Shown: in pieces, positions 1-7,614 of the stretch
Layout of the letters: every line of letters starts with the position of its first letter
Position numbering within the stretch: the stretch's first letter is position 1
NCBI GenBank assembly: GCA_023412275.1
Contig: JAEYNY010000126.1
Location: forward strand, 1-29,408
Length of the DNA stretch: 29,408 bases
Source: Bacillota bacterium
Lineage (GTDB): Bacteria; Bacillota; Clostridia; Acetivibrionales; DSM-1351
Direction: 5' to 3'
Position numbers and translations under genes: made by a program
Notes under the pieces: generated by a model
The model's input: the letters and a program-made list of their open reading frames with translations, nothing else
The model's database searches: none
Told to the model about the DNA's origin: nothing

Positions 1-463
1 GCTCAGGCTTCAATACAAACATCTCATTAAACTGCTTAGCCCCTTCCGAACCATATCTAAGCATGGTTCCCATCGCAGTGTCTCCATCAATATTAGCATT
101 TTCGCGCTTTATGTTATTGTCCTTTGCTTCTTTGAAAGTCAAATCCTCATAAACTTTCATAAGGCGAGTATTCATTTCTCTGATTCGTGTCCGCTCAGCC
201 CTGTACAGTATGTATTCCTTTGCAGCCTTAGCATATCCAGTTTCAATTAAGACCATTTCAACACTATTCTGGATTTCCTCTACATTAGGAACTCTTTTAT
301 CTGGATTTTTCTCCAGTTGATACACTACTTTTTCTGCCAAAGCTAAAGCAGTTGCATAATTTTCTTCTCCTGCTATGCTGATTGCTTTGAATATTGCATT
401 GGCAATTTTCTCGATATTGAAGGGTGCTTCTCTTCCATCTCTCTTCTTAATTTTTGTTATCAT
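1..463 (-). CDS. nrdD: Anaerobic ribonucleoside-triphosphate reductase (class III), N-terminal part
   Basis: Partial gene; 154 codons are visible and the rest lies beyond base 1. The product reduces ribonucleoside triphosphates to deoxyribonucleotides without oxygen, using a glycyl radical installed by NrdG. The visible part is the N-terminal ATP-cone regulatory domain (about residues 1-95: KKRDGREAPFNIEKI near the start, NVEEIQNSVE further on). It is followed by the start of the reductase domain, with NIDGDTAMGTMLRYGSEGAKQF and a following LKPE that are characteristic of NrdD. The ATG at 463 is preceded by GGGAAGTGG on the minus strand. The gene sits directly behind a cobalamin riboswitch and terminator, so transcription should stop when B12 is plentiful. 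I infer that a B12-dependent class II reductase is encoded elsewhere. The glycyl-radical C-terminus cannot be checked here. Confidence 0.93.
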   Translation of the reverse strand, partial: MITKIKKRDGREAPFNIEKIANAIFKAISIAGEENYATALALAEKVVYQLEKNPDKRVPNVEEIQNSVEMVLIETGYAKAAKEYILYRAERTRIREMNTRLMKVYEDLTFKEAKDNNIKRENANIDGDTAMGTMLRYGSEGAKQFNEMFVLKPE

Positions 464-502
464 ATAACTTTGCCACTTCCCTTTTTTTTATTTTTAGTTT
501 TT

Positions 503-541
503 TAAAATTAACAAAACCTCTCGACAAAGCGTCAAGAGGCA
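503..541 (-). terminator. Intrinsic terminator (riboswitch expression platform) ahead of nrdD
   Basis: On the minus strand a 9-bp stem (517-525 pairing with 531-539, one G-T wobble, 5-nt loop) is followed by a T-rich run (TTTTGTTAATTTT). It lies between the cobalamin aptamer and the nrdD start. It is therefore most simply the OFF-state terminator of the riboswitch. Confidence 0.8.
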
Positions 542-574
542 TCATAAATACAATACTCATAAAGTACCCGACAC

Positions 575-772
575 CCCCTATCACTCGTAGAGTCTATGGT
601 GCAATTCCTACAGGCAGGTCTTCTGACTCAGGTTCATAGAGTTTCCATCCCTTCCCGGTTTTACCCAGTGGTTTTATCCGATGAAACCCTCCCCCATTAC
701 AGCGGCGGGACCGTGCAGGAGTTTCACCTGCTTCCCTTTTAAACTGTTGCAAACAGTCACCCGTATTTTGCT
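575..772 (-). ncRNA. Cobalamin (B12) riboswitch upstream of nrdD
   Basis: Read on the minus strand the segment contains the strongly conserved cobalamin aptamer blocks. These are GAAACTCCTGCACGG followed by TCCCGCCGCTGTAA (about 728-700) and GAGTCAGAAGACCTGCC (about 630-612). GGGAAGCAGGTG lies before them and TGTAGGAATTGCACC after. Adenosylcobalamin binding to such elements normally represses the downstream gene. Here it lies about 110-310 nt upstream of nrdD and is followed by a terminator hairpin, so premature termination is the likely mechanism. The outer boundaries (P1 stem and the kissing-loop partner) are approximate. Confidence 0.93.
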
Positions 773-788
773 ATATCTAGTTGTCTTT

Positions 789-817
789 ATGCTACCACAT
801 ACAATATATTGTGTCAA
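789..817 (-). promoter_or_regulatory. Promoter of the riboswitch-nrdD transcript
   Basis: The minus strand shows TTGACA (812-817), a 17-bp spacer and TAGCAT (789-794). Transcription would start near 781, just ahead of the cobalamin aptamer. The -35 is a perfect sigma-A hexamer and the -10 matches four of six positions. Confidence 0.7.
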
Positions 818-917
818 TAATTGATTACCATAACGAATTACATAAAAGTCTAAATGGTATATGTGAAGTTTTATTGTGTTTCAAAGAGGCAAATCTATCA
901 TAATTTTTTATCTTAGA

Positions 918-958
918 AGACAAAAAATGTCGTAAGTGAACTATCTCACCGACGGCAT
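918..958 (-). terminator. Intrinsic terminator of the metY remnant
   Basis: The minus strand folds as ATGCCGT..GGTGA / TCAC..ACGACAT (927-958), with one wobble and a small internal loop, followed by TTTTTTGTC (918-926). It lies downstream of the metY stop codon, so the 3' end of that transcription unit looks intact although the gene is truncated. Bases 819-917 hold no gene that I can see. Confidence 0.75.
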
Positions 959-1082
959 TATAATATTATTCTTTATTGTCCTACTAATTATTTAGCTTAT
1001 ATATTTTTTTGTCTTTATCTAGTCAATTCACGTTTCTTCTTGTTTTTCTATCTTTAACTTTTAGAACGGAAAATGTCTTGAC

Positions 1083-1330
1083 TTAAATTTGCTCCAATGC
1101 CTGCTTCAGGTCTTCAATAATATCATTCACATTTTCAATTCCGACAGAAAAGCGAATCAAGTCAGGAGCTATACCGGCTTCTCTCAACTGTTCATCCGTC
1201 AACTGTCTATGTGTATGACTTGCTGGATGCAACAAACATGTTTTGCTATCGGCAACATGTGTAACGATTGATGCCAATTCCAGTTTATCCATAAACTTAA
1301 TTGATTTTTCTCTACCCCCTTTAAATTCCG
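1083..1330 (-). pseudogene. metY: 3' remnant of O-acetylhomoserine sulfhydrylase
   Basis: The open frame on the minus strand contains FKGGREKSIKFMDKLELAS, then VTHVADSKTCLLHPASHTH, then RQLTDEQLREAGIAPDLIRFSVGIE. This is the C-terminal domain of MetY-type Cys/Met-metabolism PLP enzymes, which convert O-acetylhomoserine plus sulfide to homocysteine. Only about 78 codons of a roughly 425-residue protein remain. The catalytic PLP lysine is missing, so the fragment cannot be an active enzyme. Upstream of GAA at 1328-1330 the frame loses all similarity and meets a TAG within three codons. The stop codon and terminator are preserved. The break at about 1330 marks the edge of a deletion or insertion event. 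Confidence 0.85.
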
Positions 1331-1683
1331 AATGCTAATACTCCGCAGGATCCGTTAGGGAGATACTTTTTAGAAAGTTTACTAACTGCCTATCTTATGG
1401 CATCGGACACCTACGCTGAGATCTTACCGCTAACAGCAAACTTAGACAACATCATCATTTTGAAATCTCGCATTAGTGAATTTTTAAATTCAGAGGTGGA
1501 AAAACCACTATCTGTCATTTACAAAGTAAGTAAGAAATCCATCACACCATAAAAATTCCTCTTTTGAAGTACTCAGAGATACCTGAAGCAGGAATTATCA
1601 AGGGTTATTTTTTAAATTCAGGCTTCGGATCAGTAGTTGAAGCTGATAGCGGAAGAATTTTTGTGGTAATAGGAGAAAAATAA
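1331..1683 (+). pseudogene. Unrecognised degenerate coding remnant
   Basis: Starting at the point where metY similarity ends, the plus strand stays open for 73 codons (1331-1552; it contains DPLGRYFLESLLTAYLMAS and ISEFLNSEVEKPLSVIYK). It continues after a one-frame shift in 1552-1683 (IPEAGIIKGYFLNSGFG.., ending VVIGEK and a stop). There is no plausible start codon with a ribosome binding site. The amino-acid composition looks like real protein, but I cannot assign a family. It is most likely the 3' portion of a gene fused to the metY scar by rearrangement. A small protein of unknown type is the alternative. Bases 1684-1982 contain no gene that I can support. Confidence 0.3.
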
Positions 1684-1982
1684 TCAAAATCCTACTTAAA
1701 TTGTCCCGGACGGTACTTGGATTAACGTCGCTTTGAGAAATATTAAGTACTGTTTAGTAGTACAACCAAATATGAAATGCAACCTAAAATTTGGGGACTA
1801 TAATATGATTTTAAATTTGTAGGGTTGATTTTCTATATCAAATCAACACAAGGTCAAGATATCTTTTTTGGCCTCATCTCCTAGCACAGGATTTTCCTGG
1901 GTAAACCCTCACTAATTGGTTAATTGAATTATATTTAATAGAAATTACAACTATTTGCTACAAATTTTTCAGTAATTTTTGA

Positions 1983-3632
1983 TTACGCCTCTATCATATC
2001 TTTTAAATCAAGTTCTATCTTTGCCAATACCTCTTTGAGTTCAATTACCGGTATAACCTTCTGTGTACCATACTTTAATATCCATTCATCTTCTTCCCTC
2101 ATTAACGTCAAACAGCAACCATCTATTAATCTTTTCTTTTCGTAAGCTTCTAAATCAACACTCCAGCATACAACGTAATCAAAGGTATCATACGGGTGAT
2201 CATGTTTAAAAAGATTGCTGAGTTTATACTCGATTTCTACTAATACCTTGTTATTTTCTTTATCTAGGCATATCATATCCGTTGATGTATGGTGTGAATA
2301 GTGTCCTATTTTTTCAATATACCTGATGTATTTTCGTGTTATTACGTTAGATATTAAGGATGTCAATACTACAACAACCTGGGATTCACAATCCGGCCGT
2401 TTCACTACTGGTAAGTCATGCAAAGCTAGGTTATCAATTTCATCAAATTTTTCAACACGTCTCTTCAATAAAATTTGTTTATTCTTTAAGATGTTCTCTA
2501 TCTCTTCTTGTTTTCTAAGTCTGAAATACCCTTCCTCTGCTAATGGTCTGATATCCTCATTTAGTATCTTTTTTGCTTCATTAAAAACCCATTTTACCTT
2601 GGGGTCATCTTCATTAGAAATATTGTTTCTATCAGCTGTAAGCTCAAAAGCTTGGGAATTAATTAGGATATGGTAATGATGATAATTTGGATCACTCATT
2701 AGATCAGGCATTCTGAAAAACGGAATAAAATCCTTACAAAGATAAACTCCAAATCTAGATTTGAGTTTTTCAGCAAATTTAAGTTTGCATATTTTCTTTC
2801 TACAATTTACACCTGACACTGTTCCATAGATTTGGAATGAGACATACTCTCCTTTTATATTTGTGGCTCTATGGTAAGGGCCGAAATGTCTACAATAATT
2901 AACTGATCTTTTATAAATTTCTTCTTTTGGATCCTCAGCAGGTTTTTCTTCAGGAGGCGTAAACTGATGTGTACCAGCTATTTCCTCTTTTATTCCTAAA
3001 ATCCTGTCCTCCAGAAATATTCTAGGTGCAATCTGCATGTTTTGTATATATTTATGAAGCTCCATATAGTTTGCAAAGTAAGTCTTAAAACTACCACCTG
3101 CGGAGAACCAAAGTATATAATCTTTTATTGTATCGAAATTGAAATACTTTTCAGGATTATCAATTATATAGCCCTCAATAAGTATAGTTGTACCGCATTT
3201 ACCAGTTTGAGCTGTTATATCTTCGATAGTGTATTCAGGAATAGTATCAGTGTTTAAAGAATCCCAAGGATTTTTCATAACCGCTTTATACGCTTCACCA
3301 TCCTTTGTCTGTGTATATACGGTTATCCCATCACTTTTAAAAAATGTTTTTGTTCCTAGACCTTTTTCACCAATGCCAATTTGCGTTTTATTTGAATCAC
3401 CAAGATTAAAAAATTTTTGAAGAATATTAATGTTCATGCCTTTACCATCATCCTGAATTTCTATAACAAACTTTCCTTCGGAATCCCTATATACACTAAT
3501 TGAAATCTGCTTGGATTCCGCATCATGAGAATTACTTATGGCTTCCCTGATTATTTCAAGTGGATTAACAACATTTTTTGCAATTTCTTTAAAGATAGAT
3601 ATATTTTTTACGATTGGAGTAAATACCTTCAT
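1983..3632 (-). CDS. GHKL (Hsp90/MORC-like) ATPase with C-terminal nuclease-like domain; putative defence protein
   Basis: This 549-residue protein has an N-terminal GHKL ATP-binding fold. The N-box is REAISNSHDA (residues 29-38), the Mg/adenine motif DDGKGM (61-66), and the lid GIGEKGLGTK (86-95). It has no histidine-kinase dimerisation domain and no membrane segment, so it resembles MORC/Hsp90/MutL-like ATPases rather than sensors. The middle region (about 100-430) is unassigned. The last ~100 residues contain TDMICL (Asp452) and VEIEYK (Glu466, Glu468, Lys470), followed by KHDHPYDTFDYVVCW. This D...ExExK arrangement is compatible with a PD-(D/E)XK nuclease. The start is supported by AGGGTG seven bases upstream. 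The gene diverges from an XRE regulator across a palindromic operator, with a helicase-nuclease gene beyond. A role in phage or plasmid defence is inferred from architecture and context. Confidence 0.75.
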   Translation of the reverse strand: MKVFTPIVKNISIFKEIAKNVVNPLEIIREAISNSHDAESKQISISVYRDSEGKFVIEIQDDGKGMNINILQKFFNLGDSNKTQIGIGEKGLGTKTFFKSDGITVYTQTKDGEAYKAVMKNPWDSLNTDTIPEYTIEDITAQTGKCGTTILIEGYIIDNPEKYFNFDTIKDYILWFSAGGSFKTYFANYMELHKYIQNMQIAPRIFLEDRILGIKEEIAGTHQFTPPEEKPAEDPKEEIYKRSVNYCRHFGPYHRATNIKGEYVSFQIYGTVSGVNCRKKICKLKFAEKLKSRFGVYLCKDFIPFFRMPDLMSDPNYHHYHILINSQAFELTADRNNISNEDDPKVKWVFNEAKKILNEDIRPLAEEGYFRLRKQEEIENILKNKQILLKRRVEKFDEIDNLALHDLPVVKRPDCESQVVVVLTSLISNVITRKYIRYIEKIGHYSHHTSTDMICLDKENNKVLVEIEYKLSNLFKHDHPYDTFDYVVCWSVDLEAYEKKRLIDGCCLTLMREEDEWILKYGTQKVIPVIELKEVLAKIELDLKDMIEA

Positions 3633-3666
3633 TCGAGTTCACCCTGCCTTAGCTAAAAATTTTCCG

Positions 3667-3687
3667 ATTGTGTGATAATCACACAAT
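3667..3687. promoter_or_regulatory. 21-bp palindromic operator between the GHKL and XRE genes
   Basis: ATTGTGTGAT-A-ATCACACAAT is a perfect 10-bp inverted repeat around one base. It lies in the 102-bp divergent intergenic region, 35 bp from the GHKL start and 48 bp from the XRE start. Its size and symmetry fit a dimeric XRE-family repressor, most simply the neighbouring 3735-3962 product controlling both directions. Confidence 0.7.
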
Positions 3688-3734
3688 TTATTATTAACTT
3701 TTTATTAAAATCAATACATTAAATAAGGATAAGG

Positions 3735-3962
3735 ATGGTTTTAGTGGAACCAAGATATATTATTGGTAAGAAAATCAGCCAAATACGGAAGAAAAAAGGC
3801 GTTACTCAAGAAGACCTTGCTGCCAGGTTAAATGTACAAGGTATTAATATAGACCGGCCTATGATATCAAAAATTGAGAATCAAGCCAGAGAAATACTGG
3901 ATTTTGAGATACTAGGTTTTGCTAAGGCCTTAGGGGTAAGCATTGAGGAGCTATTTAAATAA
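3735..3962 (+). CDS. XRE-family helix-turn-helix regulator
   Basis: This 75-residue protein is almost entirely one HTH_3 (Cro/C1-type) domain. It has IGKKISQIRKKKGVTQEDLA as helices 1-2, ISKIENQ as the recognition region, and LGFAKALGVSIEELF as the closing helices. It should bind DNA as a dimer, and the perfect palindrome at 3667-3687 just upstream is the obvious candidate site. It is divergent from the GHKL ATPase gene and convergent with the helicase gene, which ends 138 bp away. Small XRE regulators often control restriction and other defence cassettes to prevent self-toxicity; that role here is inference. The ATG at 3735 has AAGG close upstream. An in-frame downstream start cannot be excluded. 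Confidence 0.85.
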   Translation: MVLVEPRYIIGKKISQIRKKKGVTQEDLAARLNVQGINIDRPMISKIENQAREILDFEILGFAKALGVSIEELFK

Positions 3963-4100
3963 GTAATGTGCTTTACAATTATATTAAATTATAGATAAAC
4001 TCCACTAATCAAAGGTTGTCTCTTTATTATCTTTCTCCTATACCATCTAACATCTTAAACGCATCTATTAAATATCCATTCATAGTTTACATAATCTGTT

Positions 4101-7100
4101 TTATTGTGAAACTATCACACGGAAGTCTCCTTGTGTTGTGGTCTTCAGAAAAAGTTCTGTCGTTCCCAAGAGTTTGAGAATGTCTGTGCTAAGAGCTTCT
4201 TTTGATCCTCCAGGCTGTACTATAATCACCTCGAACTGAAATTTAGAACGCCTGGATTTCTCCTTGAAATATGAAAGATACTTCATATCACCTTTAAGAA
4301 ATCTCGAATAACCTTCTCTAGCCCATATTTCATGACGGCGTTTGAGATCATTATAAAGACGTGTCATGCCCATATGTTTGACGGTTATGCTTTTCTGAGC
4401 CTGCCCACAAAGCGTGTAGAAATTTCCGATGTCATTCGAAATCTGACCACCAAGAGCTCCTTTACAATGAACAAGGCAGAGCTTGATTGTACTCTCATCA
4501 ATATCCTTCAAGCATACAAGATCACCAGCCTCGCCTTTCCCATCATCATTAAAAACAACATCATACTTATCGGAAATGGTCAGAAAACTTCGGTACTGGA
4601 TTGTATTTTTATTACCTGTTTTACCGATAGATTCCTTGTTCAGCGGAATAGATGACCAATCCCAGACTTCTATTCGTTCTCTAGGATACTCGCCGGCTTT
4701 TAGAGGAATCGGTATATGATAGCAGTTATATGAATATGTACCGTCGACATACCTTACTATCACTGGATCAACCACGAAGTACTCACACAATTCAGTTTTT
4801 GTGTTAGTACCTTTTGCAAAATAAACATCTGGTCCAGATATTTTTTTATAGTAGTATCCTGACTCAGAGTTGTCATTAATCTGGAAACTATACTCTGAAG
4901 AATCTGTATCACTTGATAAACGAATAATAATTTCACCGTTATCTCTAACTTCGGATATTTGAAGGTCAACTAAGTATAGAGGAACTTCCGTTGTATCAAA
5001 GACGATGGCTTGATTATTACTGAATGAAGACTGTACCTGTTCTCCCCATTGTACACTTATTGGATATTGATTGTATGGTTGACTAAGTTTATGGGGACGT
5101 AAAAATTCATTCGTAATATTTGCTACGTCAATATTATCTTCAGTGGAAACTTTTTCCCAAGTATGTACTGTCCAGTCAATCCACTGTGATATTGTCCCTG
5201 ATGATTGTTGCCATATTTTCCCACGTCTTTGTGTTCCTCCCCAAAGAACACGCTCCCCATTCTCGTAGCCAACACAGGCAATATTATTTAAAGTAGATTC
5301 AGCTCGTTCAATTAGTGCTAAACCCTCTGTTACATTTGGCCCGAAATACGATGTAAAGCTAATTGCACCTATTCGTGATGAACCAAGATTCTTTACGAGA
5401 GGAAGCTCAACATTGTTCAAAATATTAAAAATAACCGGCCCCTGTAGAAGTACTGTCTTATCGTTTGTTATTTCTTTAGCCAAAGTAGTACTCTTCAGCT
5501 CTTCATAGTCACTTGCGTGAATAAAAAGCGCACCATTCTCTTTGTCCCATCTTGCCATTAATAAATGATATTGTCGATCAAACAGGTTCTGGTAGTTACC
5601 CCATCGTACGCGTGCTTTACGGTGGACAACAGCAATCAGAATGTCATTGTCTTTGCTTATGGCATGCCAGCTTTTCGAATCTTTTGAAAATACATTGGAA
5701 TAGTTCTCAGGGCTCCAATTTTGGCATTGAGTTTTGAATACCTGCATAGATAGTGAAGGACGAAGGTTCCACAGTGAAAGAAAAGTATGTAAATCTCCAC
5801 TTTCTCGTAAACTATGTACTATTTTTTGTAGACAGATTTCTTGATCAATTCGGTCCTCACTTAATCTTTTTATCAAACTATCCCAATCAGCACCCTCAGC
5901 GTATAACGCTTCTAATTTTGTCTCTGTTTCAGAATCAGCAATATTTACCACGACAGTGGCTTCACCAATTTGTTCCCAATTACCTTTACGTGTAAACCGA
6001 CCAATGAATTGTAAAGTAATCGCTAGTGACTTATGAGTATCGTGTAATGCAGCTACTTTTAGGTTTGGTAGGTCAAAGCCTTCTCCTAACATATCAACAC
6101 AAACTACTATGTGCGCGGCGTCTTTGTTCCTCTGAATCAGTTTCTCTAGTGCCTTGCGGTTTTTATGTATTCGACCAGATCCAGAATATACAAGTTGCGG
6201 TAACATTTCTGGTGCAAGTTTCTGATATAGCTCAAACACATTTAATGCACGTTCCTTACTTTCGCATCGTGCCATAAGTATGTGATCAAGGTGGAGCTCA
6301 TTGCGATCCCGGCGAAGTGCAGCCAGAGCCTCCTCTGCTATACATAAGTCACGTTGTTCTTCATCACCAAATTCTTCTATGGTTTTCAAATTGATAGGTC
6401 GATAATAATCTGCATCCTGAGCATCGCCTAATTTATAGTTAAAGATGATTTTTCCATCTATACGCTTGTTATCACGACGAAAAGGAGTAGCGGTAAACTG
6501 TGTAATCCGTTTATCTGAAAACATTTGGCGCACGAGTGACCATTGAGATGCCGGGATATGATGTGCTTCATCTACAATAAGATCTGTGCAGTATTCAGTA
6601 AGAACTCTAAGTGCTTCTGGATCTGATGCACTTAGAGTTTTGGGTAAAGCAATAATGATATTCGATTTTTCAATTATTGCCATTGCTTCTTTCTTAGAGC
6701 GAATACCAGTTACAAGTCTTGTGACATTAGGTCCTATAGTTTCAGACGGAATAACTTCAAGATCGGGGAGTACCCCCAATGTTAAGAATTTGCCGGAGAT
6801 CTGTGTTCGAAGTGCATCGCTTGGAACGATTACAAGAGTTCTCAAAAGCCTTTTGTATACTTGCATTGAAAGCATAGTCTCAGTTTTGCCCGTTCCAGTA
6901 GGCAGTACGACTGTCGCAGGTTCAAAGGTTTTCCCTACTGCAAAATGTGCAGCTAACGCATGTAAAGCTCCAATCTGAGGTGGGCGGAGACCTTTCGTCC
7001 CAGTCACATTGTCCTCCTCCCGAAAAGAGAATTTACCCTTCCAACTCTCGAGTATTTGTTCTGGGTTCCTAAAACACCTAGTCAGTAATCCAAGATCATC

Positions 7101-7400
7101 CCATTCCAGTCGTGTATCTGGGCCGAGTTCATAGATTCTTTTTAGTTCCGGAGCTAACAGCACTAAATAGTTGGTTTCTATATGCCTTGTCCCTTTTCGG
7201 CGAAGTAGCAGTTCATTAAATGGGAATAACAAACGTGTTTTAACAAGATAGTAGCCTTCATTATCTAATGCCTCTGCCTCTGCAATTGTGTCTCCTCCAC
7301 GAAAGGCTTGCTGGCATACTACATTTCCACCTACCACCTCTCTTCTTATTGGACTTGGAGGTAGTGTAATTTTACCTTGCCAATCAGGAAATAGCTTCAT
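4101..7400 (-). CDS. SF2 DEAD/DEAH-type helicase with C-terminal nuclease-like domain; putative defence protein
   Basis: This protein has 1,099 residues from the ATG at 7400. I chose that start because GGAGG lies nine bases upstream; an upstream in-frame ATG at 7424 would have the Shine-Dalgarno inside its coding sequence. The SF2 motifs are in order: RPPQ near 140, PTGTGKT (167-173, Walker A), DEAHH (277-281), TATPFRR (303-309), DMLGEGFD (436-443) and QFIGRFTR (464-471, motif VI). They resemble the Res subunit of type III restriction enzymes and related helicases. The central 480-940 region is unassigned. Near the end, GKGEAGD (Glu957, Asp960) followed by LCLVHCKG (Lys980) and CGQAQKS (998-1004) looks like a PD-(D/E)XK nuclease core. 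This would be an ATP-dependent DNA or RNA translocase coupled to cleavage, probably antiphage. HamB of the Hachiman system is an alternative comparison, but no HamA (DUF1837) gene is adjacent. Confidence 0.8.
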   Translation of the reverse strand: MKLFPDWQGKITLPPSPIRREVVGGNVVCQQAFRGGDTIAEAEALDNEGYYLVKTRLLFPFNELLLRRKGTRHIETNYLVLLAPELKRIYELGPDTRLEWDDLGLLTRCFRNPEQILESWKGKFSFREEDNVTGTKGLRPPQIGALHALAAHFAVGKTFEPATVVLPTGTGKTETMLSMQVYKRLLRTLVIVPSDALRTQISGKFLTLGVLPDLEVIPSETIGPNVTRLVTGIRSKKEAMAIIEKSNIIIALPKTLSASDPEALRVLTEYCTDLIVDEAHHIPASQWSLVRQMFSDKRITQFTATPFRRDNKRIDGKIIFNYKLGDAQDADYYRPINLKTIEEFGDEEQRDLCIAEEALAALRRDRNELHLDHILMARCESKERALNVFELYQKLAPEMLPQLVYSGSGRIHKNRKALEKLIQRNKDAAHIVVCVDMLGEGFDLPNLKVAALHDTHKSLAITLQFIGRFTRKGNWEQIGEATVVVNIADSETETKLEALYAEGADWDSLIKRLSEDRIDQEICLQKIVHSLRESGDLHTFLSLWNLRPSLSMQVFKTQCQNWSPENYSNVFSKDSKSWHAISKDNDILIAVVHRKARVRWGNYQNLFDRQYHLLMARWDKENGALFIHASDYEELKSTTLAKEITNDKTVLLQGPVIFNILNNVELPLVKNLGSSRIGAISFTSYFGPNVTEGLALIERAESTLNNIACVGYENGERVLWGGTQRRGKIWQQSSGTISQWIDWTVHTWEKVSTEDNIDVANITNEFLRPHKLSQPYNQYPISVQWGEQVQSSFSNNQAIVFDTTEVPLYLVDLQISEVRDNGEIIIRLSSDTDSSEYSFQINDNSESGYYYKKISGPDVYFAKGTNTKTELCEYFVVDPVIVRYVDGTYSYNCYHIPIPLKAGEYPRERIEVWDWSSIPLNKESIGKTGNKNTIQYRSFLTISDKYDVVFNDDGKGEAGDLVCLKDIDESTIKLCLVHCKGALGGQISNDIGNFYTLCGQAQKSITVKHMGMTRLYNDLKRRHEIWAREGYSRFLKGDMKYLSYFKEKSRRSKFQFEVIIVQPGGSKEALSTDILKLLGTTELFLKTTTQGDFRVIVSQ

Positions 7401-7614
7401 CTTCAGTTTCCTCCATAAACGCATAAAATTGAAAAATTCTGTCTATCCCGAATCGAACGATGATATCTTTTACAGGTTTATATTGTAAATTGACTTGTTG
7501 TTAGCGAGAACTCATAATGTAGTTATATTAAATGACTACCCAGTTTTAAAAATTATATATTATATTTTACAACTATTTCCTTTATCTTTCAAATAGAAAT
7601 AGGAAGTGTTCTTT

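Noticed and set aside
109..118. GTTAT followed by TGT as a target duplication with left transposon end
   Set aside because: It lies inside intact nrdD coding sequence and no TnsB-like site follows.
1074..1095. TGTCTTGACTTAAATTTGCTCC, similar to the transposon terminus (TGTCTGATGACTTAAAAG), as the left end
   Set aside because: It spans the metY stop codon and lies between the metY remnant and that gene's own terminator, so the sequence is explained by metY; the spacing after TGT is also wrong.
4332..6978. Several plus-strand open frames inside the helicase gene (for example 6586-6978)
   Set aside because: They are antisense to a well-supported coding region, lack ribosome binding sites and have no recognisable domains.
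4101..7400. HamB of a Hachiman system
   Set aside because: The helicase motifs would allow it, but no HamA/DUF1837 gene is adjacent and the C-terminus carries its own nuclease-like motif.
4101..7424. Helicase start at 7424
   Set aside because: The Shine-Dalgarno GGAGG would be inside the coding sequence; it is ideally placed for the ATG at 7400.
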